Assembly: GCA_022376925.1 (NCBI GenBank) | Contig: JAIOJX010000005.1 | Span: forward strand, 11,002,501-11,066,500 | DNA from: Tragulus kanchil | Lineage: Eukaryota > Chordata > Mammalia > Artiodactyla > Tragulidae | Direction of reading: 5' to 3' | Length of the DNA: 64,000 bases | In this document: positions 1-10,214 of the stretch, in pieces | Layout of the letters: every line of letters begins with the position of its first letter | Position numbering within the stretch: position 1 is the first letter of the stretch | Program-made: the position numbers and the translations under genes | The notes under the pieces: model-generated | Seen by the model: only the letters and a program-made list of their open reading frames with translations | The model's database searches: none | Told to the model about the DNA's origin: nothing

Positions 1-580
1 TCAGCAGACGCCTGCTGGGCAGAGTCAAGTGAAAAGATGCAAGACTCAAAAATACAGATATTATACAACGTTTTGCTTTTGTAATTTGAGAAAGAGTATA
101 GGTAGTTTTTATTTTCCTCTGTGTGGTCAAAATTTTCTACAATGGATGTGACATTCTTAGTTTTAAAAGTATATATTAGTAAAAAAAAAAAAAAAAAAGA
201 AGAATGTACTTAAGTAGAGAAACCTTATTTTCAGCACAAATGGGTCAGATCAGTGGCTATATAAATACTAATTCAGCTGTTAGTTAATATTAATAAATAA
301 AATCAGCTCTTACATTTTCCTTCCACCAGTCTCACTCACTAGTGAGGAGGACCCAAGTTGGGAAAACATATATTCTTTTATATTCAATAAATGATGCTAA
401 ACTGAGTTACATAAAGACTCAACTCAGTAGTGCTACTATTTTTAGTAACTGCAGATAGAAATAAATTTCTCAATGAAAATTCCAATTAAAATGCTTATCT
501 TTTAAAAAAGCGCTTAACTTTAAATGCTTAAAACACATAAGTTCCTGTTATATAATTCTTTCTTTAGATACTTCCATCTG

Positions 581-733
581 GCCTGAAGGGGTGGGATGGG
601 GGGGACTAGAAGGGGGGTGGATGAGGGAGGGGGCCAGGGATATACATAGGACTAATCTTGGATTATACATATCTGTAAACAACAAAACTGTAAAAGTAAA
701 AAGTAAAATAAAAATAATTATTTTTTAAAAAGA
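581..733 (+). mobile_element. Short LINE (L1-like) 3' end with 13-bp target-site duplication
   Basis: A G-rich block followed by an A-rich tail is flanked by the direct repeat atacttccatctg at 568-580 and 734-746, the signature of target-primed insertion. A related sequence lies on the opposite strand at about 40852-41130. Assignment to L1 3' UTR is by general resemblance. Confidence 0.6.
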
Positions 734-772
734 ATACTTCCATCTGTTAAGAACTTCAGAGGAATTTACTGA

Positions 773-1115
773 TCTTTTTTTTTTTTTAATTTTATTTTCA
801 GCTGTGCTGGGTCGTTGTTGCTGCACATGGGCTTTCTCTACTTGTGGAAAGTGGGGGCTATTCTCGAGCTGTGTGTGGGCTTCTCATTGCAGTGGCTTCT
901 GTTGTGAAGGTAAGCTCTAGGTGCATGGGCTTTGGTAGCTGCAACCCAGGAGCTCACTAGTTGTGACCTGAGGGCCCTAGAATGCTGGCTCAGTGCTAGG
1001 GCGCGGGCTTAGCTGCTCCGAGGCATGTAGAATCTTCCTTACCACACCAGAGGAGGAACCTGTGTTCCCTGCACTGGCTGGGAAATTCTTACCCACTGAG
1101 CCATCAGGGAAGTTG
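773..1115 (-). mobile_element. Old CHR-type tRNA SINE
   Basis: It reads from a T-rich tail to ccatcagggaag, the reverse of the tRNA-Glu-derived head cttccctgatggctcagtgg. The internal sequence is well diverged from the young CHR copies. Confidence 0.75.
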
Positions 1116-1779
1116 TTTACTGATTTTTATAATTAATTTACACAATATTTTCTGAAATTTGATCGACCTCCTAGCATGTTTTCAGAGAATGTCTGACGAC
1201 TCAGCAGCGCCTGCTGGGCAGAGTCAAGTGAAAAGATGCAAGACTCAAAAATACAGATATTATACAACGTTTTGCTTTTGTAATTTGAGAAAGAGTATAG
1301 GTAGTTTTTATTTTCCTCTGTGTGGTCAAAATTTTCTACAATGGATGTGACATTCTTAGTTTTAAAAGTATATATTAGTAAAAAAAAAAAAAAAAAAGAA
1401 GAATGTACTTAAGTAGAGAAACCTTATTTTCAGCACAAATGGGTCAGATCAGTGGCTATATAAATACTAATTCAGCTGTTAGTTAATATTAATAAATAAA
1501 ATCAGCTCTTACATTTTCCTTCCACCAGTCTCACTCACTAGTGAGGAGGACCCAAGTTGGGAAAACATATATTCTTTTATATTCAATAAATGATGCTAAA
1601 CTGAGTTACATAAAGACTCAACTCAGTAGTGCTACTATTTTTAGTAACTGCAGATAGAAATAAATTTCTCAATGAAAATTCCAATTAAAATGCTTATCTT
1701 TTAAAAAAGCGCTTAACTTTAAATGCTTAAAACACATAAGTTCCTGTTATATAATTCTTTCTTTAGATACTTCCATCTG

Positions 1780-1932
1780 GCCTGAAGGGGTGGGATGGGG
1801 GGGACTAGAAGGGGGGTGGATGAGGGAGGGGGCCAGGGATATACATAGGACTAATCTTGGATTATACATATCTGTAAACAACAAAACTGTAAAAGTAAAA
1901 AGTAAAATAAAAATAATTATTTTTTAAAAAGA
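1780..1932 (+). mobile_element. L1-like 3' end (D1 copy B)
   Basis: This is the same insertion as at 581-733, including both 13-bp flanks, repeated by D1. Confidence 0.6.
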
Positions 1933-1971
1933 ATACTTCCATCTGTTAAGAACTTCAGAGGAATTTACTGA

Positions 1972-2314
1972 TCTTTTTTTTTTTTTAATTTTATTTTCAG
2001 CTGTGCTGGGTCGTTGTTGCTGCACATGGGCTTTCTCTACTTGTGGAAAGTGGGGGCTATTCTCGAGCTGTGTGTGGGCTTCTCATTGCAGTGGCTTCTG
2101 TTGTGAAGGTAAGCTCTAGGTGCATGGGCTTTGGTAGCTGCAACCCAGGAGCTCACTAGTTGTGACCTGAGGGCCCTAGAATGCTGGCTCAGTGCTAGGG
2201 CGCGGGCTTAGCTGCTCCGAGGCATGTAGAATCTTCCTTACCACACCAGAGGAGGAACCTGTGTTCCCTGCACTGGCTGGGAAATTCTTACCCACTGAGC
2301 CATCAGGGAAGTTG
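1972..2314 (-). mobile_element. Old CHR-type tRNA SINE (D1 copy B)
   Basis: This is the same element as at 773-1115, repeated by D1. Confidence 0.75.
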
Positions 2315-2401
2315 TTTACTGATTTTTATAATTAATTTACACATATTTTCTGGATAAAGTTATAAATGATTCAATTTGGATGAGATTAAGCATGCATTCG
2401 A

Positions 2402-2518
2402 GCTAAGTTGCTTCCATCTCTGTCCAATTCCCTCTGACCCCATGGACTGTAGCCCAACAAGCTCCTCTGGTGGGATTCTCCAGGCAAGAATACTGGAGTG
2501 GGTTGCCTATGCCCTCTT
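2402..2518 (-). mobile_element. Bov-A unit fragment
   Basis: It contains ccccatggactgtagccc and gattctccaggcaagaat, the reverse of the Bov-A/BovB 3' unit shared by ruminant SINEs. The tRNA part is absent. Confidence 0.8.
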
Positions 2519-3214
2519 CAATTAAGCATGGGACTATAATTAAAAACAAAACACAACAAAACAAAGAAATATGTTTAAAGGAGACAAATGGCTTCCAAAG
2601 ACCTACTCCTCTCACTTCACTTGAATTCCTTTAATTTTCAATGAACAGCTAGAGAGAAATATCACTCAAACGTTGGCACTGTTTAGCTCGGGCACTGAGA
2701 TTCAGAGTTTTCCTTGTTTCTTTTCTGTCTTCCTAACTTTTAAAAAGCAAGTATTTTTTTTTTTTTGTAATTTTTAAAACTTATAAAAGTTCATAGTTAA
2801 ATTTCATTAAGTTTGAGAATTGTGAAGAAAAGAAAAAAGAGACTGAAAACTTATGCTGATAAGGGAAGAAACTTTAAAGCGTAATAATTTAGAACCACCT
2901 AGAGAAGAAATGATAAGAAAAAGCAGAGGTTAAGCCTGAAAACCTCCTGGTTACCAGAGGCAATGAATTCTTTATAGGCACGAGAGGCTGGACAGAATTC
3001 GGGTGACTGAGACTATGGACACACAGGAAGTTCTGTGAATCAGGAGACGTAACTCCAGAGCGGGGAGAAAAAAGCATAAAGGACAGAACACTCCTTAAGG
3101 GGTCCTTCCTGGCCTCACCCTAACCCAGCCATCATTCACGGGCACCTTCACAACCTACACCCAGTGGGGTCCTCTTATTACTGGCCTTGAAATATGGAAA
3201 TACGCATGGGCCAT

Positions 3215-3401
3215 TGAAGGTAAGCTCTAGGTGCATGGGCTTTGGTAGTCCCCTAGGGGGGGCCTAGAATGCTGGCTCAGTGCTAGGCGGGCTTAGCTGC
3301 TCCGAGGCATGTAGAATCTTCCTTACCACACCAGAGGAGGAACCTGTGTTCCCTGCACTGGCTGGGAAATTCTTACCCACTGAGCCATCAGGGAAGTTGT
3401 T
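3215..3401 (-). mobile_element. Old CHR SINE, truncated (D2 copy B)
   Basis: This is the right half of the element at 1972-2314. It begins at the D2 join with missing bases and ends at the head. Confidence 0.7.
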
Positions 3402-3486
3402 TACTGATTTTTATAATTAATTTACACATATTTTCTGGATAAAGTTATAAATGATTCAATTTGGATGAGATTAAGCATGCATTCGA

Positions 3487-3603
3487 GCTAAGTTGCTTCC
3501 ATCTCTGTCCAATTCCCTCTGACCCCATGGACTGTAGCCCAACAAGCTCCTCTGGTGGGATTCTCCAGGCAAGAATACTGGAGTGGGTTGCCTATGCCCT
3601 CTT
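3487..3603 (-). mobile_element. Bov-A unit fragment (D2 copy B)
   Basis: This is the same fragment as at 2402-2518, repeated by D2. Confidence 0.8.
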
Positions 3604-4060
3604 CAATTAAGCATGGGACTATAATTAAAAACAAAACACAACAAAACAAAGAAATATGTTTAAAGGAGACAAATGGCTTCCAAAGACCTACTCCTCTCAC
3701 TTCACTTGAATTCCTTTAATTTTCAATGAACAGCTAGAGAGAAATATCACTCAAACGTTGGCACTGTTTAGCTCGGGCACTGAGATTCAGAGTTTTCCTT
3801 GTTTCTTTTCTGTCTTCCTAACTTTTAAAAAGCAAGTATTTTTTTTTTTTTGTAATTTTTAAAACTTATAAAAGTTCATAGTTAAATTTCATTAAGTTTG
3901 AGAATTGTGAAGAAAAGAAAAAAGAGACTGAAAACTTATGCTGATAAGGGAAGAAACTTTAAAGCGTAATAATTTAGAACCACCTAGAGAAGAAATGATA
4001 AGAAAAAGCAGAGGTTAAGCCTGAAAACCTCCTGGTTACCAGAGGCAATGAATTCTTTAT

Positions 4061-6206
4061 AGGCACGAGAGGCTGGACAGAATTCGGGTGACTGAGACTA
4101 TGGACACACAGGAAGTTCTGTGAATCAGGAGACGTAACTCCAGAGCGGGGAGAAAAAAGCATAAAGGACAGAACACTCCTTAAGGGGTCCTTCCTGGCCT
4201 CACCCTAACCCAGCCATCATTCACGCGGGCACCTTCACAACCTACACCCAGTGGGGTCCTCTTATTACTGGCCTTGAAATATGGAAATACGCATGGGCCA
4301 GGGTTTGACATCAACAGAAGCGGAAATACATATATTGAAACATCACATTTTAAACATTCAACGTACACGATGTTTAACTCACCCTAAAAAAATAAATAAA
4401 TGGATTCTGAAAGGTGGGAGGAGAAACAAACACCACCTTTCCCCGGGAGAAAGGATCTGAATCGACTGCAGCTACCTGGCCACAGCCACGCTGAACAAAA
4501 TAAATGCTGTTTCCCTTAACAGCATCAGACATCAATGTCGGGACCTAGTATCTCTGGAGTGTCTTTTCACAATCGATTCCTTTGAATATAAGAACAAAAG
4601 GTCTGTCAAGAAGAAAAAAGAAGGGAACAAAGAAAGAGAAAAGTGGAAGGACTTCTGCTTATCAAGATAATTTTAGATGCTCCTCTTCTCACTTCTACTT
4701 TTCTTTTTAAAATTCGCATTTCCGATCTTCTTTTCTTTTTAAAAGAAGTCTTGGTGAGAAGGGCTGACTGTTTCAAGTTTGAGAAGAAAAGCTGTAAAAA
4801 CACAGAGCATGGGACGGCGTTCCCACTGTGCATTCAAGGGCATTACCTAACACTCAAGAGGGCTCTGTGGAATTCTTACACGCCCATGCTCCCAAGGTGG
4901 GAGGCTGGGAGTTGAGGAGGGAGGAAGACGGTGAGGCCGCCCAGATGGAAGCTGGCAGAGCCTAAACCCAGAACTGCTAACCCCCCCAGGTCAGCACAGA
5001 GCGACCCACCCCATCGCTGTGCTCTGGGCACCAAAAGCACATCTACACAGGGCAGCGCTTGAGATACGAACATGCACACCTAGAGGGATGACTACACAAT
5101 AAAGCCAAAGTACAGATTCATTTGTTTCAAAGGCACGAGAGGCTGGACAGAATTCGGGTGACTGAGACTATGGACACACAGGAAGTTCTGTGAATCAGGA
5201 GACGTAACTCCAGAGCGGGGAGAAAAAAGCATAAAGGACAGAACACTCCTTAAGGGGTCCTTCCTGGCCTCACCCTAACCCAGCCATCATTCACGCGGGC
5301 ACCTTCACAACCTACACCCAGTGGGGTCCTCTTATTACTGGCCTTGAAATATGGAAATACGCATGGGCCAGGGTTTGACATCAACAGAAGCGGAAATACA
5401 TATATTGAAACATCACATTTTAAACATTCAACGTACACGATGTTTAACTCACCCTAAAAAAATAAATAAATGGATTCTGAAAGGTGGGAGGAGAAACAAA
5501 CACCACCTTTCCCCGGGAGAAAGGATCTGAATCGACTGCAGCTACCTGGCCACAGCCACGCTGAACAAAATAAATGCTGTTTCCCTTAACAGCATCAGAC
5601 ATCAATGTCGGGACCTAGTATCTCTGGAGTGTCTTTTCACAATCGATTCCTTTGAATATAAGAACAAAAGGTCTGTCAAGAAGAAAAAAGAAGGGAACAA
5701 AGAAAGAGAAAAGTGGAAGGACTTCTGCTTATCAAGATAATTTTAGATGCTCCTCTTCTCACTTCTACTTTTCTTTTTAAAATTCGCATTTCCGATCTTC
5801 TTTTCTTTTTAAAAGAAGTCTTGGTGAGAAGGGCTGACTGTTTCAAGTTTGAGAAGAAAAGCTGTAAAAACACAGAGCATGGGACGGCGTTCCCACTGTG
5901 CATTCAAGGGCATTACCTAACACTCAAGAGGGCTCTGTGGAATTCTTACACGCCCATGCTCCCAAGGTGGGAGGCTGGGAGTTGAGGAGGGAGGAAGACG
6001 GTGAGGCCGCCCAGATGGAAGCTGGCAGAGCCTAAACCCAGAACTGCTAACCCCCCCAGGTCAGCACAGAGCGACCCACCCCATCGCTGTGCTCTGGGCA
6101 CCAAAAGCACATCTACACAGGGCAGCGCTTGAGATACGAACATGCACACCTAGAGGGATGACTACACAATAAAGCCAAAGTACAGATTCATTTGTTTCAA
6201 AGGCAC
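4061..6206. repeat. Tandem recap duplication D3
   Basis: Bases 4061-5130 recur exactly in register at 5131-6200 (offset 1070, no indel seen). The hexamer aggcac stands at 4061, 5131 and 6201, so the join lies in a 6-bp shared motif. It overlaps D2, so about 240 bp (from 2977, 4061 and 5131) occurs three times. Confidence 0.97.
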
Positions 6207-6872
6207 AAGCTATATGACATCTGAGATTCTGATTTTGAGAGTATATGTGCTCACGGTCTAAAGAATTATCAATACAATGTGTTTTCAACTTAAGCTGTGC
6301 GTTTGTCTAGATGAGATTAAATACGAGAATGTTACCTTTATACTAAGTGTAGTTTCAATAACTGCCAGCCATGCCAGAGTAACCTTTTATGTTAGTTGGT
6401 TCAACAGAAGTAAGAGAAAACGTCAGTCTGAATATTATTTAAAAATCACAGTAAGCGGAAACTGTCAGTCACTGCTGCTCAGCAACATTTTAATTTCATG
6501 AAAAAAAATTTAAAGCACACAAGATGCACAGGAATAAAACTATCACTTCTGTGTTTAGACAGCTGTCATCAGAGTCCTTCCTGAGTTTTGCTGGCTTGTG
6601 TCTAATTTTCCACTTGTAACATTCATACTTCCAGAGGGATGTTATAAACATACACTTCACTTGGACAAAGGGAAAACGCAGCAGAAAAGTCTCAAATGTA
6701 CTGATGAAGCAAAAATGTCCTTACACAAAAAAATAAGGACTTAAAAAATGGAGACTGACCAAATGATGACCTGTGGACTTCAAAGAGAAACGTGAGAAAT
6801 TAGATAAGACCTTAAGGGAAGTGGTAATGTATAGTTTCTCTACGGCACTGAGGAGCCAGTGAAGAGCATTAC

Positions 6873-6992
6873 CATTCTCTTCCAGCAAGCACACCAAGGC
6901 GTGGGTGTCAAAGTAGAGCTTCCTGCTCCCAGAAGAGGCGAACTCTCTCCTTTTGCTGTCCAGCTGCAGGCTCCCAGCACAGAGGCTCAGCG
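6873..6992 (-). CDS. MCUR1: Second copy of MCUR1 exon 2 (duplication D4, copy A)
   Basis: This copy is base-for-base identical to exon 2 at 7961-8080, including acceptor, donor and flanking intron, at an offset of 1088 bp. Because the exon is 120 nt and phase 1/1, splicing both copies would insert 40 repeated residues without breaking the frame. Identity extends equally through non-coding flanks, which carry their own SINE. I infer an assembly repeat and that the genome has one exon 2. If it were real it would be a recent tandem exon duplication. Confidence 0.6.
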
Positions 6993-7091
6993 CTAGAAAG
7001 GAAAGGACACCATATTTCAAAAGAGGACCTGATGGTAAACAAAAGCAACTCAGCACCAGGAGAGAATAAGCACACCTCAAAAACCTATCCT

Positions 7092-7691
7092 TTTTTTTTT
7101 TTTTAACAACAGCTTTAGTGAAATGTAACCCACATACATTGGATTCACCCATTTCCAATGTATACTTCAGCCGTTTTCACCACAATTACAGTGCTGTGCA
7201 AATGACTCTCAACTAAGTTTTTTCTTTTTTTGGTCACGTCTACTGGTCTTTCATTTATTTATTTTCATCCAGCTTTGTTCTTTGGCCTGTGTGGGCCCCC
7301 CATCGCAGTGGCCTCTCTCACTGCAGAGCACTAGCTCTGGGTGTATGCGCTCCAAAGCTCCGGCTCGGTAGTTGGACACATCGGTTCAGCCGCTCCGCAG
7401 CACGTGGCATCTTCCCAGGCCAGGGATCGAACCGGCGCCCCTTGCACTGCACGGCAGTGTCCTTACCCACTGGACCACCAGGAAAGCCCCACACCTAAGT
7501 TTAGAACATTGTCATAATGCCCCCAAACCCCAGACCCTCCGGCTCCCTCTAGCCATCCCCAATCTCCCAGTCAACCCCTTCATCTGTTTTCTACTCTGAA
7601 CATTTCATTTGAATAGAATCATCAGGTATGCGGTATATTGTGATTGGTTTCTTTTACACAGAGTGATATTTCCACAGTTCACCCACCCGTG
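7092..7691 (-). mobile_element. Old L1 3' portion (D4 copy A)
   Basis: This is the first about 600 bp of the same L1 with its CHR insertion, repeated by D4. It matches 8178-8784. Confidence 0.75.
7219..7490 (-). mobile_element. CHR-type SINE (D4 copy A)
   Basis: It shows the standard CHR body (gcctgtgtgggc, gatcgaaccggcgcc, tggaccaccaggaaagcc). It is the same insertion as at 8307-8578 and sits inside an L1 fragment. Confidence 0.9.
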
Positions 7692-7960
7692 TAATTTTCC
7701 ACTTGTAACATTCATACTTCCAGAGGGATGTTATAAACATACACTTCACTTGGACAAAGGGAAAAGCAGCAGAAAAGTCTCAAATGTACTGATGAAGCAA
7801 AAATGTCCTTACACAAAAAAATAAGGACTTAAAAAATGGAGACTGACCAAATGATGACCTGTGGACTTCAAAGAGAAACGTGAGAAATTAGATAAGACCT
7901 TAAGGGAAGTGGTAATGTATAGTTTCTCTACGGCACTGAGGAGCCAGTGAAGAGCATTAC

Positions 7961-8080
7961 CATTCTCTTCCAGCAAGCACACCAAGGCGTGGGTGTCAAA
8001 GTAGAGCTTCCTGCTCCCAGAAGAGGCGAACTCTCTCCTTTTGCTGTCCAGCTGCAGGCTCCCAGCACAGAGGCTCAGCG
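7961..8080 (-). CDS. MCUR1: MCUR1 coding exon 2
   Basis: The exon is 120 nt, entered in phase 1 and left in phase 1. The acceptor is a pyrimidine-rich tract ending ctttctag at 8081-8084, and the donor is AATG|GTAATG at 7960-7961. It encodes residues about 140-180, including LSLCAGSLQL and the family hallmark RKLYFDTHALVCLLEENG. That hallmark begins the conserved head of the CCDC90/DUF1640 domain, just before the long coiled coil. Human MCUR1 has almost the same residues at this exon (ELSLSAGSLQLE, then RKLYFDTHALVCLLED). The long minus-strand reading frame around it (7809-8246) is only intron read-through. This copy sits nearest exon 1; an identical copy lies at 6873-6992. Confidence 0.95.
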
Positions 8081-8306
8081 CTAGAAAGGAAAGGACACCA
8101 TATTTCAAAAGAGGACCTGATGGTAAACAAAAGCAACTCAGCACCAGGAGAGAATAAGCACACCTCAAAAACCTATCCTTTTTTTTTTTTTTAACAACAG
8201 CTTTAGTGAAATGTAACCCACATACATTGGATTCACCCATTTCCAATGTATACTTCAGCCGTTTTCACCACAATTACAGTGCTGTGCAAATGACTCTCAA
8301 CTAAGT

Positions 8307-8578
8307 TTTTTCTTTTTTTGGTCACGTCTACTGGTCTTTCATTTATTTATTTTCATCCAGCTTTGTTCTTTGGCCTGTGTGGGCCCCCCATCGCAGTGGC
8401 CTCTCTCACTGCAGAGCACTAGCTCTGGGTGTATGCGCTCCAAAGCTCCGGCTCGGTAGTTGGACACATCGGTTCAGCCGCTCCGCAGCACGTGGCATCT
8501 TCCCAGGCCAGGGATCGAACCGGCGCCCCTTGCACTGCACGGCAGTGTCCTTACCCACTGGACCACCAGGAAAGCCCC
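8307..8578 (-). mobile_element. CHR-type SINE inserted in old L1
   Basis: The head is on the right. Flanking caactaagttt at about 8298-8308 and 8580-8590 is the target-site duplication, and old L1 sequence continues on both sides. Confidence 0.9.
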
Positions 8579-8950
8579 ACAACTAAGTTTAGAACATTGT
8601 CATAATGCCCCCAAACCCCAGACCCTCCGGCTCCCCTCTAGCCATCCCCAATCTCCCAGTCAACCCCTTCATCTGTTTTCTACTCTGAACATTTCATTTG
8701 AATAGAATCATCAGGTATGCGGTATATTGTGATTGGTTTCTTTTACACAGAGTGATATTTCCACAGTTCACCCACCCGTGTAATATGTCAGTGTCTCATT
8801 TCTTTTATTGCTGAATAATATTTCATTGTATAGATATACCATTTTTTCCTAACATAGTAGTCAGTTGAAAGACTATATGAGGCTTCCAAATTCTCTACAT
8901 CCTCAACATTGTTATTATCTATTTTGTTTTTAATTTTGGTCTCTTTCATT

Positions 8951-9192
8951 GGTCCTTCATTTATTTATTTTCATCTATCTTAATTCTTTGGCCTGCGTCG
9001 GCCTCCCACTGCAGTGGCCTCTCTGGTTACAGAGCACTGGTTCTGGGCGCATGTGCTCCAGAGCGCTGGCTTGTAATTGGACACACCTGTCCAGCCGCTC
9101 CGTGGCATATGGGATCTTCCCGTGCCAGGGATGGAACCGGTGCCCCCTGCACTGCAAGGTGGACTCTTTACCCACTGGATCACTGGGGAAGC
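8951..9192 (-). mobile_element. CHR-type SINE, diverged
   Basis: The CHR body is recognisable with changes (gatggaaccggtgcc; head cactggggaagc). It lies next to a Bov-A fragment within the L1. Confidence 0.85.
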
Positions 9193-9202
9193 ATTTCCCA
9201 GA

Positions 9203-9332
9203 TGATTGATGATGTCGATGGCAGCCCACTCCAATATTCCTGCCTAGAGAATTCCAATGGCCAGAGGAGCCTGATGGGCTACAGTCCATGGGGTTGCAAA
9301 GAGTTGGACATGACTGAGCGACCAACACTAAG
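9203..9332 (+). mobile_element. Bov-tA 3' part
   Basis: It contains ggcagcccactccaatattc, tacagtccatggggttgc and gacatgactgagcgacc, the Bov-A tail. The tRNA head is missing. Confidence 0.85.
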
Positions 9333-9732
9333 GATGTTGAACATCTTTTCACGTGCTTATTGGCCAGCTGTGTATCTTTGCAGAAATATACATTCAGACC
9401 TTTTGCCCATTTTTTAAAAACTGGGTTATCATTTTCTTACTGAGTTGAGTGTTTTTATATTTGTTAGATACACATTCTTTATCAGATGTATGATTTGCTA
9501 ATATTCTCGTTCTGTAGACTGGCTTTCACTTCCTTGATGGTGCCTTTTGAAATATAAAAGTTTTTACTTCTAATTAAGTTCAATTTATCTCTTTCCTTTG
9601 TTCCTTTTGCTTTTGGTGTCACACCTAAGCTACTGGTTGATTCGAGCACACAGAAATTTACATCTAAGAGTTCTGCAGTCAGAGCACTCACATTTAAGTC
9701 TTTGATTTATCTGAGTCAATTTTTGCAGTATG

Positions 9733-10214
9733 TGCCGGGCCAGCCGGCAGTCGAACAGATCCTGAAGAGAGTTACAGAGAGCTAATAAAAGAAAGAAGGA
9801 CAGAAAAGATGGGGTTGAGAGGGACAGCAAGAAGGCAGACAACTCTACAGGTTGCTGACAAGTTGCTGACAAGTTTATTGAATTCGCTCATCCCTTTTAT
9901 ACTTCACACAACAAGCAATTGTGTACACGTGCTTTAGGCCAGGTGTCGATCATAAACTAGGTGTTACCTCCTGGTGTGTTATTAACATTTTCAAAGCTCT
10001 TTAGATTATAATGGTTCTGGGTCATAATGCCCCTCAAGCCCTTTTTCAGCTGTAAAGAGGCTCCAGGTGTTCTTTATGATAGCTCAGGAACGTCTTCACA
10101 ACACCTGGGGTGGCGGGACAGAGAGCTATGCTGTTATCAGCCCCTGTTGCCAGGGCAGCTCCCAGAGCTATGTTTCCTTAAAAGAAACCCCTTGAAACAG
10201 GGCAGCTCCCCGCA
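9733..10214 (-). mobile_element. Solo LTR of a class II-like endogenous retrovirus
   Basis: This 482-bp block interrupts the old L1. It begins TG and ends CA on either strand. It is flanked by agtatg (9727-9732) and agtgtg (10215-10220), a 6-bp duplication with one mismatch, as made by beta-retrovirus-type integrases. Read on the minus strand it has a TATA-like tataaaagg, an aataaa about 20 bases later and a CT-rich end, the U3-R-U5 order. No internal viral genes remain. The family was not identified. Confidence 0.75.

Larger units (their letters stand above)
1..2354. repeat. Tandem recap duplication D1
   Basis: Bases 1-1155 recur at 1201-2354 (offset about 1199), nearly identical apart from single-base indels such as tcagcagacgcc versus tcagcagcgcc. 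Copy A is cut by the window edge. About 45 bases of unrelated or noisy sequence (1156-1200) sit at the join. Confidence 0.95.
2104..4300. repeat. Tandem recap duplication D2
   Basis: Bases 2104-3213 recur at 3215-4300 (offset 1085 in the body). The first 80 bases of copy B are degraded: around 3250-3290 about 24 bases are missing relative to 2139-2205. The rest is essentially identical. D2 overlaps the end of D1 by about 250 bp. Confidence 0.96.
1..6872 (-). other. MCUR1: MCUR1 intron 2 (partial)
   Basis: This is sequence downstream of exon 2 in the gene's direction. It carries D1-D3, old CHR and Bov SINE pieces and an L1-like 3' end. I searched it for the next conserved MCUR1 segment (the coiled-coil start after LLEENG) on the minus strand and did not find it, so the next exon should lie outside the window. 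The remaining unique stretches (about 2520-2976, 4301-5130, 6207-6602) show nothing I recognise. Confidence 0.6.
6603..8784. repeat. Tandem recap duplication D4 (contains MCUR1 exon 2)
   Basis: Bases 6603-7691 recur at 7692-8784 (offset 1088). taat is shared at the join. Differences are single bases or indels (aaaacgcagcag versus aaaagcagcag). Each copy holds exon 2, an L1 piece and a CHR SINE. Confidence 0.97.

Noticed and set aside
6721..7158. 145-codon minus-strand frame as a separate small gene (also at 7809-8246)
   Set aside because: It is MCUR1 exon 2 plus read-through into both introns; only the 120-nt middle is coding.
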